From a bacterium (GTDB taxonomy: Bacteria; Eremiobacterota; Eremiobacteria; Baltobacterales; Baltobacteraceae): a stretch of 6,716 nucleotides of DNA. The stretch spans positions 1-6,716 of the forward strand of contig JAJYHP010000057.1 of NCBI GenBank assembly GCA_021784715.1, written 5' to 3'. The stretch's first letter is position 1. The number at the start of each line of letters is the position of its first letter. The notes under the pieces are model-generated. The model worked only from the letters and a program-made list of their open reading frames with translations. It searched no databases and had not been told where the DNA came from. Below, one piece after another: positions 1-4,057 of the stretch. Position numbers and translations under genes: made by a program.

Positions 1-1
1 G

Positions 2-808
2 TGGCTTCGAGCTGGTATCATGGATGGAACAACGTTCTCAGCAACGACGCAGGGCACCCCGCAAGGTTCGGTGATCTCACCGTTGCTTTCGAACGTCTAC
101 CTCCATTATGTCTTCGATCTCTGGGCCGACCAATGGCGACGGCGCCATTCCCATGGGAACGTCGTGATCGTCCGGTACGCCGACGACAGTGTCGTCGGGT
201 TCGAGCACGAGCGTGATGCCACAGAGTTTCTTTCGGAGTTACGTGAACGACTGGAGCTGTTCGCGCTCCAGGTGCATTCGGAGAAAACGCGCATCGTCGA
301 ATTCGGCCGTTATGCGGCGGAACGACGCGAGCGCCGCGGACTTGGCAAGCCGGAAACTTTCACGTTTCTTGGCTTCGTCCATATCTGCGGCACGTCAAGC
401 AACGGAAAGTATCTGCTTCTTCGCAGGACTCGACGTGATCGACTACGCGCTACGTTGCGCTCTGTCAAGGAGCGGCTCCGGCGCCGCATGCACGATCCGA
501 TTCCCGACATAGGCCGGTGGCTCCAAGGTATCGTGCGAGGGTACTTCGCTTATCACGCGATTCCGACGAACTACGCGTCTTTGTCGGCCTTCCGCCATCA
601 TCTCATCGCAATTTGGCGAAAGACGCTTCGGCGTCGTAGTCAACGCGATGGGTCGACATGGGCGCGAATGTACGGTCTGGCCGCACGATGGCTGCCCGAA
701 CCGCGCATTACACACCCGTGGCCACATGAAAGGTTTGCCGTCAATCACCCAAGGTGGAAGCCCGGTGCCCGAATCGGGCCCGCCGGGATTTGTGCGGGGG
801 GCGCATAG
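2..808 (+). CDS. ltrA: Group II intron reverse transcriptase/maturase, C-terminal part
   Basis: This protein copies intron RNA into DNA at a new site (retrohoming) and helps its own intron RNA splice. The frame is open to the left edge: residues WLRAGI precede the first ATG at 20, so the start is outside the window and RT motifs 0-3 are missing. Visible parts, numbered from the first complete codon: motif 4 GTPQGSVISPLLSN (about 18-31); the catalytic YADD (59-62); a palm/thumb segment to about 130; and a maturase domain X (about 150-210) with WLQGIVRGYFAYH and WRKTLRRRSQ. There is no C-terminal HNH endonuclease. The last ~18 residues (from RWKPGARIG to ICAGGA) are encoded by the domain V RNA and the 5' arm of domain VI, and the TAG stop (806-808) lies at the tip of the domain VI hairpin. 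The family call is firm; the intron class is not determined. Confidence 0.95.
   Translation, partial: WLRAGIMDGTTFSATTQGTPQGSVISPLLSNVYLHYVFDLWADQWRRRHSHGNVVIVRYADDSVVGFEHERDATEFLSELRERLELFALQVHSEKTRIVEFGRYAAERRERRGLGKPETFTFLGFVHICGTSSNGKYLLLRRTRRDRLRATLRSVKERLRRRMHDPIPDIGRWLQGIVRGYFAYHAIPTNYASLSAFRHHLIAIWRKTLRRRSQRDGSTWARMYGLAARWLPEPRITHPWPHERFAVNHPRWKPGARIGPAGICAGGA
758..790 (+). ncRNA. Group II intron domain V (catalytic hairpin)
   Basis: The 33 nt fold as expected for domain V. The nine-position lower helix is 758-766 with 782-790: eight pairs including a terminal U-G wobble, with one G-A opposition at 760/788. A two-base bulge CC follows (780-781), then an upper helix GCCCG/CGGGC (767-771 with 775-779) closed by a three-base loop. 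The catalytic triad AGC sits at 759-761 in the usual place. The whole element lies inside the 3' end of the reverse transcriptase frame, so it must serve as both protein code and ribozyme core. The fold was made by eye and not checked against a covariance model. Confidence 0.8.
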
Positions 809-830
809 CAATATGCGTCCCTACCGCGAT
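798..830 (+). ncRNA. Group II intron domain VI and 3' splice site
   Basis: There is a ten-pair hairpin between 798-807 and 812-821, with a single G-U wobble and a GCAA (GNRA-type) loop at 808-811. It is followed by UACCGCGAU. A823 is a candidate lariat branch point, unpaired and seven bases before the proposed intron end at T830. The maturase stop codon TAG (806-808) spans the loop junction. The stem is unambiguous; the branch point and the splice junction are inferred from the general spacing rule for group II introns. Confidence 0.7.
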
Positions 831-850
831 CATTCCGGGGGAACCCGCAT
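831..850 (-). pseudogene. Possible start of an intron-interrupted AbiEii toxin gene
   Basis: On the - strand the antitoxin stop TAA (853-851) is followed directly by ATG (850-848) and then CGG GTT CCC CCG GAA TG, reading M-R-V-P-P-E. The proposed intron end falls within the seventh codon, and reading into the intron gives an immediate TGA. In type IV systems the toxin gene (AbiEii nucleotidyltransferase) usually follows the antitoxin with tight spacing or overlap, so this is where it would begin. Six codons cannot identify a gene. The call rests on position, and the rest of the frame would lie beyond the intron, outside the window. No clear Shine-Dalgarno sequence is seen, so translation would rely on coupling. 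Confidence 0.3.
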
Positions 851-1465
851 TTAAAGCTTGGAGCGAATTCGATCGAGCAAGATGGGATCGAGATCGTACA
901 AGGGGCGTAGCCGCCGAAAATCCGCTTCCAACAGCTTGCCCTCTTGTACGCCGTGCGTCATGACGTACGAGACCGCATCCCTTGCCTGGTGATCGATCAG
1001 GAGGTCGACGATCGTGCGAAACAGGGTTGTGACCGGGAGACCATCGACCGTTGTCTTTTCGTCGTTGCGTAAATCGCGAAAGTGCAACTGCACCGCGGGC
1101 GGCGGTTCTCGTCGCGTTATGCGTTTCTTCTCCGGCGGCAAGGTTAGGTCGATTTTTCCTGGACTATCGAGCGAGGCGCCGTGCAGCGACAGCGCCGAGC
1201 GATGCGAGAGTACCGGCTGAGTCGCAGGGTCTCCGACCTGCGCCCAAAGCACGGCTCGCCAGAGCGATGCGTGTGGCGATAGCTGCCACGTGCTGAGCCG
1301 ATAGACGCCCCACGCCTCGCGTGCGAGGTAGCCTCCCCGCGTCATCGTCGAAAGCTCAGAATGGGTTATGCCCTGCTCTGCCGCCTGACCCGCAGAAAAG
1401 AGCCCTCCGTGTAGCGCGGCAAGGTCGATGAGGGCCTGGAGATTCGCTGCTGTTTTCGACGCCAC
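851..1465 (-). CDS. AbiEi-family antitoxin / transcriptional regulator (type IV TA)
   Basis: A 204-residue protein of the AbiEi antitoxin family. Members repress their own operon through an N-terminal winged helix and counteract an AbiEii nucleotidyltransferase toxin without needing stable protein-protein binding. Residues 8-57 form the wHTH: helix LQALIDLAALHGGLFSAGQ, recognition region THSELSTMTRGGYL, and wing AREAWGVYRL. Residues 61-204 look like the C-terminal antitoxin domain, with LSHRSALSLHG (86-96) and VDGLPVTTLFRTIVDLL (140-156). The start is GTG at 1465; upstream there is no clear Shine-Dalgarno, but there is a TAAAAT box nine bases before the GTG, suggesting a near-leaderless mRNA. 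An inverted repeat overlaps that box. No intact toxin is present in the window: a group II intron lies 20 bp past the stop, where the toxin should begin. It could instead be a solitary regulator of the same fold. Confidence 0.85.
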   Translation of the reverse strand: MASKTAANLQALIDLAALHGGLFSAGQAAEQGITHSELSTMTRGGYLAREAWGVYRLSTWQLSPHASLWRAVLWAQVGDPATQPVLSHRSALSLHGASLDSPGKIDLTLPPEKKRITRREPPPAVQLHFRDLRNDEKTTVDGLPVTTLFRTIVDLLIDHQARDAVSYVMTHGVQEGKLLEADFRRLRPLYDLDPILLDRIRSKL

Positions 1466-1470
1466 TTGGG

Positions 1471-1520
1471 CCTAATTTTAGCATAATGACGATAATTAGG
1501 CTAGCTGCGTGCCTAAATAT
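1471..1520 (-). promoter_or_regulatory. Operator/promoter of the AbiEi-family gene
   Basis: CCTAATTTT (1471-1479) faces ATAATTAGG (1492-1500), an inverted repeat with 9-bp arms and one mismatch. A third, degenerate copy CCTAAATAT follows at 1512-1520. The centres are about 21 and 20 bp apart, two helical turns, so all three would lie on one DNA face. The - strand -10-like box TAAAAT (1480-1475) lies mostly within the left arm, nine bases before the GTG start; no good -35 is seen. AbiEi proteins are known to bind inverted repeats at their own promoters, so this is the natural candidate site. Function is inferred. Confidence 0.5.
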
Positions 1521-1546
1521 CTGGCCTTCAAGACTGCGAACGGACG

Positions 1547-1566
1547 CGTGCCACCATGGGGCCACG
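1547..1566. repeat. Imperfect 20-bp palindrome in the divergent control region
   Basis: Eight of ten symmetric positions pair around a central CCATGG, with outer arms CGTG/CACG. It lies roughly midway between the two divergent toxin-antitoxin operons, about 80-95 bp from each start. It could be a binding site for either regulator or a host factor, or chance in GC-rich DNA. It is unrelated in sequence to the AT-rich AbiEi-side repeat and to the CTCCA/TGGAG repeat. Confidence 0.25.
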
Positions 1567-1626
1567 AGTCTATGAATCGCGATCGATGTTGCGCCTATCC
1601 GGCGTACGGCGAGCGCTTCTGAAGAA

Positions 1627-1655
1627 TTGCTTTGTCTCCAAAATGGAGGTAAAAT
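1627..1655 (+). promoter_or_regulatory. Promoter of the DUF433/DUF5615 toxin-antitoxin operon
   Basis: A -35-like TTGCTT (1627-1632) and a -10-like TAAAAT (1650-1655, five of six consensus bases) are separated by 17 bp. Transcription would start near 1662, which is the A of the first possible ATG. The mRNA would then be leaderless if that ATG is used, or carry a ~15-nt leader with AAGAGG if the ATG at 1677 is used. The call is from consensus matching only. Confidence 0.5.
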
Positions 1656-1659
1656 GGAG
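1636..1659 (+). promoter_or_regulatory. Probable autoregulatory operator of the second TA operon
   Basis: CTCCA-AAA-TGGAG (1636-1648) is a perfect 13-bp palindrome. TGGAG recurs at 1655-1659, 11 bp (one helical turn) after the first copy, within a direct repeat of AAAATGGAG (1640-1648 and 1651-1659). The repeats lie between and over the -35/-10 elements, where a bound antitoxin would block RNA polymerase. Ribbon-helix-helix-type antitoxins typically bind such short tandem sites. Binding here is inferred. Confidence 0.45.
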
Positions 1660-1661
1660 TC

Positions 1662-2171
1662 ATGAAGAGGCGCCGAATGCAGGTCGACCTGCGCGCTGAG
1701 GACGAGCTCACCCTGGAGCGCGCCCGGCGAGCCTTGGGAACCGAAGGGGACTCCGAAACCGGCCGAGCGTTGCTTGCCCTTTTCGCTCGCATCTCAGCGG
1801 CCATCGACCAAGGTTCGGTCGTCTCGTTTCTCCCTGGTGACGATCCCCGGGCGGTCGACGCAATCCCGGAAATTACCAGCGCCATCCGTCCGGAGTCACG
1901 CTATCGCTTTCTCGTTCAGATGCCGCATAAATGGCGTAAACAGCTCTCCCTCAAAGGGCATCGTATCACTGCCGGTCAGCTGGTGGCGAGCATGGAGGCA
2001 AACAACTGGACGGTCGACGAGGCGGCGTCGCAGTTCTCGCTCGATCCGCTTGCCGTCGTCGAAGCGCTCGACTATGTTGCGCGTAACCGCTCCCTTGTCG
2101 ATGCCGAGGCCGCCGAAGACTGGCGTCGCGCCGAGCCACACATAACGCATCGTGCGCCTGCTCGTCGATGA
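1662..2171 (+). CDS. Antitoxin with DUF433-like C-terminal domain
   Basis: A 169-residue protein, the probable antitoxin of the PIN-like toxin encoded by the next gene. Residues 6-45 (MQVDLRAEDELTLERARRALG then SETGRALLALFARI) have a strand plus two amphipathic helices like a short ribbon-helix-helix DNA-binding module. Residues ~83-158 match the DUF433 pattern: MPHKWRKQLSLKGHRITAGQ, a helix-turn-helix-like WTVDEAASQFSLDPLAVVEALDYV, and ending RSLVDAEAAEDWRRAE. DUF433 proteins are commonly paired with DUF5615 toxins. The start is uncertain: ATG 1662 sits where transcription probably begins, with GGAG only two bases away, whereas ATG 1677 has AAGAGG six bases upstream and begins exactly at the predicted DNA-binding strand. 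The end overlaps the toxin start by 20 bp, implying translational coupling. The DUF433 call is good; the N-terminal fold is inferred. Confidence 0.8.
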   Translation: MKRRRMQVDLRAEDELTLERARRALGTEGDSETGRALLALFARISAAIDQGSVVSFLPGDDPRAVDAIPEITSAIRPESRYRFLVQMPHKWRKQLSLKGHRITAGQLVASMEANNWTVDEAASQFSLDPLAVVEALDYVARNRSLVDAEAAEDWRRAEPHITHRAPARR

Positions 2172-2502
2172 GAACTGCGCGCAAGCCGAGCTACTCTCTC
2201 GCCTGAGCGCGGCTGGGCACGATGTCGAAACGGTCGCCGCCGCGATGGGTTCCGGCGCTCGCGATGAGGACATCGTTTCCTACGCGATCGCGCAACGGCG
2301 AGCGATCGTCACGAAGGACGTCGCAGATTTCACTGAGCTTCTTTCCGATCGCGAGGATCATGCCGGCTTGCTGCTGATTCGCGAAGGAGCATATGAGCCT
2401 CGAATGACGGCCGCAAATCTCGCTCGTGCGATCGACAATCTATCTACCACCTATTCCTCGCTCGATGGATATGTTCTCTCGCTTAACGCTTATGTGTGGT
2501 AA
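2152..2502 (+). CDS. DUF5615 PIN-like toxin (probable ribonuclease)
   Basis: A 116-residue protein with the DUF5615 (COG4634) PIN-like fold, a compact metal-dependent nuclease domain used as the toxin in many VapBC-like pairs. Visible signature residues: the N-terminal strand MRLLVDEN with acidic D6 and E7; RDED (37-40) before a helix; the strand AIVTKDVADF with T54, D56 and D59; and the late strand GLLLIREG (72-79). Length is normal for the family. The GTG start at 2152 lies inside the antitoxin gene (20-bp overlap) with no obvious Shine-Dalgarno, so it is probably translated by coupling, which also keeps toxin below antitoxin. The TAA stop (2500-2502) lies inside the 5' arm of a stem-loop. 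The RNA target is unknown, and nuclease activity is inferred from the family. Confidence 0.85.
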   Translation: MRLLVDENCAQAELLSRLSAAGHDVETVAAAMGSGARDEDIVSYAIAQRRAIVTKDVADFTELLSDREDHAGLLLIREGAYEPRMTAANLARAIDNLSTTYSSLDGYVLSLNAYVW

Positions 2503-2535
2503 AGCCGCCACCCCGTAAGGAGTAGCGGCTTTACC
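2498..2535 (+). terminator. Stem-loop terminating the TA operon
   Basis: GGTAAAGCCGC (2498-2508) and GCGGCTTTACC (2525-2535) form an 11-bp perfect stem with a 16-nt loop. It contains the toxin stop codon. The 3' arm carries only three U residues and no U-run follows, so it may be a weak intrinsic terminator or an mRNA-stabilising 3' end. Its symmetry means it could work in both directions. Confidence 0.55.
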
Positions 2536-2863
2536 AGTCGATCTCGACGCTAGCGGCCTATTCCGAACTACCGATCTCGCGAGCACCCATCTGCTTGCCG
2601 ATTGCGAGGAGTTGCGCGGCCGAGAGTCGAACCGATTGAAGCGTTGCTTGTATCATCGACTGCGGCGTTGCGGCGAACGCTACCACCGGGACGGCGATCG
2701 CCGGCGCAATTGCAGCGATCCTTCTGTTGCGCCGGGCATCGTGAGTTCTTCCGTCCTGGTAGCAATCGTTCCGGTGAGAGAGATGCGAGCGCGGAGCGAT
2801 TTATCGGGTCGCCCCTCGATACGCGCTTCGGGGTGAGAATGTAGCTCGCGCGCGTAACCGCGC
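2536..2863. other. Intergenic region without a convincing gene
   Basis: About 330 bp between the toxin-antitoxin operon and the transporter. The longer reading frames on either strand encode arginine/serine-rich, low-complexity proteins typical of chance frames in GC-rich DNA. The only protein-like stretch is a - strand frame with a hydrophobic segment, listed separately. No tRNA, rRNA or obvious riboswitch fold was recognised. The GC hairpin at 2848-2865 lies at its right edge. Confidence 0.5.
2558..2686 (-). CDS. Doubtful small hydrophobic ORF (possible gene remnant)
   Basis: The - strand frame ending at TAG (2560-2558) is open back to a TAA at 2803-2801 but has no ATG, GTG or TTG before the GTG at 2686, giving only 42 residues from there. 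Just upstream of that GTG the frame reads RRNRRIAAIAPAIAVPVVAF, a positively charged patch followed by a hydrophobic run. It then continues with a helical, gene-like tail (TLQSVRLSAAQLLAIGKQMGA). Composition is more protein-like than in the other frames here. It may be the end of a degraded gene, a small membrane protein with an unusual start, or chance. The family is not recognised. Confidence 0.15.
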   Translation of the reverse strand: MVAFAATPQSMIQATLQSVRLSAAQLLAIGKQMGAREIGSSE

Positions 2864-2865
2864 GT
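2848..2865 (+). other. GC hairpin over the first possible transporter start
   Basis: GCGCGCG (2848-2854) pairs with CGCGCGT (2859-2865) around a UAAC loop, six G-C pairs plus a G-U. Its 3' arm includes the first two bases of the GTG at 2864. In mRNA this would hide that codon from ribosomes, unless it forms part of a regulated leader. It argues for a downstream start. Confidence 0.4.
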
Positions 2866-4057
2866 GCCGGAAGCACGTTACCAGGAGGTGATGCAACGTG
2901 CGGCGATCGTCGTTTATGGGGCGGCGATGCTGCAGGGCTTCGCTTTTACGCTGGTTCCGTCACTGGCGACGCTCTTCGCAGGGGCGCCATACGCGATCGA
3001 CGCCAGCGCCTTCGGCGCGCTCTTTCTTCCCTTGACGCTCGGGGCGATTCTTGCCGCACTCTTGACGCCGGCGCTCGCGCGTCGGCGCGGCATGGTCGGG
3101 GTGCTGGGGATCGGCGTGCTTGCGAACATCTTCGGCCTGATCGCGTTGGTCGCTTCGGTTGCCGTGCACGGGCACGCCGCGTACCTCTTGCTTCTCGTCG
3201 ACACCAGCGCGCTCGGGATCGGCTTCGGGCTTAATTTTTCGGCGGTCAACGAACTGGCATCGCAATTAAGCGCGCGGGCGACACGCGACGTGACCTTTGC
3301 GAACGTGTTGACGGGCTTGGGCACCTCGCTGACGCCGCTTTTTATCGGCGCCTTCGTTGCGCATGGCATCTGGCCGCTCTGGCCCGTGGTGCTCGCACTC
3401 GCCTTCGCCGCGATCTTCGTGCTCTCGATCGGCTGGCACACGACGGCTCCGGCTCACGTCGAACGCACGAAAAATGCTCTTCCGCCCGCACTCTTGCTCT
3501 TCGGCGGCGCGGCGCTGCTCTACGCGATCTGCGAAGGCGCGTTTTCGAGTTGGGCGACCACCTTCGTCCACATCGATCGTTCCTTTTCGCTTGCGACCGG
3601 CGAGGCCGCACTCGCCGGCTTCTGGCTCGCGTTGACGCTCGCACGCGTTGCGTTCGCCCTTTCATCGCGCTTCATTCCGGCGCGGATTGCGTTTGCAGTG
3701 CTGCCGTTGGCGATTGCGGCGGCGTTCGTGCTGCTGCCGCTCTGGCGAACCTCGCTCTTGCTCGTCGGTGGCTTCGTGCTCGCAGGAATCGCATGCAGCG
3801 TGGTTTTCCCGTATGCGATGGCGTTGGCGTTCGCAGCGATGCCCGCCGATGAAGACCGCGTCGCGGGGGTGCTCGTCGGTGCGCTGATGACCGGGGAGGG
3901 CTTTGGAACCTTCGCTATCGGTTTGCTTCGCAGCGATGCGGGAATGGCGCTCGCGACGATCTATCGCGCCGCGGCGGTCGTTGCGTTCGCCTTAGCGATC
4001 GTGGCGATACTTGCGGTGAGATCCTCGCCGCGCAAGGCGGTAAACGCGAGTTCGTAA
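2864..4057 (+). CDS. MFS transporter, fucose-permease-like (FHS) type
   Basis: A 397-residue inner-membrane secondary transporter with twelve predicted helices (about 13-38, 48-70, 79-101, 108-130, 145-167, 172-191, 205-228, 245-268, 275-295, 300-330, 338-360, 365-388). A charged loop between helices 6 and 7 (around HVERTK) separates the two six-helix halves. The cytoplasmic ALARRRGM after helix 2 is the usual MFS motif A region. LYAICEGAFSSWATTF at the start of helix 7 resembles the fucose-permease-like group, in which an acidic residue here couples to protons. GTG 2864 gives the longest form but lies in a hairpin without a Shine-Dalgarno; ATG 2891 (M10) beside AGGAGGTGAT is a strong alternative and removes no helix. 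Its end overlaps the convergent epimerase-like gene by 97 bp. Sugar transport is inferred from subfamily resemblance and neighbours; the substrate is unknown. Confidence 0.85.
   Translation: MPEARYQEVMQRAAIVVYGAAMLQGFAFTLVPSLATLFAGAPYAIDASAFGALFLPLTLGAILAALLTPALARRRGMVGVLGIGVLANIFGLIALVASVAVHGHAAYLLLLVDTSALGIGFGLNFSAVNELASQLSARATRDVTFANVLTGLGTSLTPLFIGAFVAHGIWPLWPVVLALAFAAIFVLSIGWHTTAPAHVERTKNALPPALLLFGGAALLYAICEGAFSSWATTFVHIDRSFSLATGEAALAGFWLALTLARVAFALSSRFIPARIAFAVLPLAIAAAFVLLPLWRTSLLLVGGFVLAGIACSVVFPYAMALAFAAMPADEDRVAGVLVGALMTGEGFGTFAIGLLRSDAGMALATIYRAAAVVAFALAIVAILAVRSSPRKAVNASS
2883..2892 (+). promoter_or_regulatory. Near-perfect Shine-Dalgarno in the transporter 5' region
   Basis: AGGAGGTGAT can pair over ten bases with the conserved 3' end of bacterial 16S rRNA (complement of ATCACCTCCT). 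It precedes or overlaps in-frame GTG 2888 and ATG 2891 and lies inside the frame that starts at GTG 2864. The AGGAGG core is only two bases from ATG 2891, closer than usual. It is nevertheless the strongest initiation signal in this region and suggests the real start is here rather than at 2864. Confidence 0.5.

Larger units (their letters stand above)
1..830 (+). mobile_element. Group II intron, 3' part
   Basis: This is the 3' end of a retroelement: the C-terminal half of an intron-encoded reverse transcriptase followed by foldable domain V and domain VI RNA. The inferred 3' splice site is after T830, because the intron would end ...CGCGAT and a candidate branch-point A (823) lies seven bases inside it. 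The 5' end, RNA domains I-III and the first half of the protein lie outside the window. The intron lies antisense to the flanking antitoxin gene, so it cannot be spliced from that gene's mRNA. CGATCG, frequent in the rest of the window, is absent from this segment, which is compatible with a foreign origin but is weak evidence given the short length. The exact boundary is inferred from the fold and not confirmed by an alignment. Confidence 0.85.

Noticed and set aside
443..811. A - strand frame of 122 codons opposite the maturase C-terminus.
   Set aside because: It is antisense to a clear reverse transcriptase and to the intron RNA domains, and its product has no recognisable features.
835..846. 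A short GGG..CCC inverted repeat just past the intron end, considered as the terminator-type target preferred by group IIC introns.
   Set aside because: It is only about three pairs, lies on the 3' exon side rather than upstream of the insertion, and has no U-tract. The intron class cannot be decided from it.
1356..1565. A - strand frame across the AbiEi promoter region.
   Set aside because: It runs through the operator/promoter and out of frame over the antitoxin N-terminus; its product has no family resemblance.
2568..2876. A - strand frame of 102 codons and two short + strand frames (2602-2844, 2612-2836) in the gap before the transporter.
   Set aside because: The products are Arg/Ser/Pro-rich, resemble no family, and lack Shine-Dalgarno sequences. 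They look like chance frames in GC-rich DNA.
2914..3665. Several - strand frames opposite the transporter (up to 175 codons).
   Set aside because: They are shadows of the transporter's codon bias, with low-complexity Arg/Ala/Ser products.
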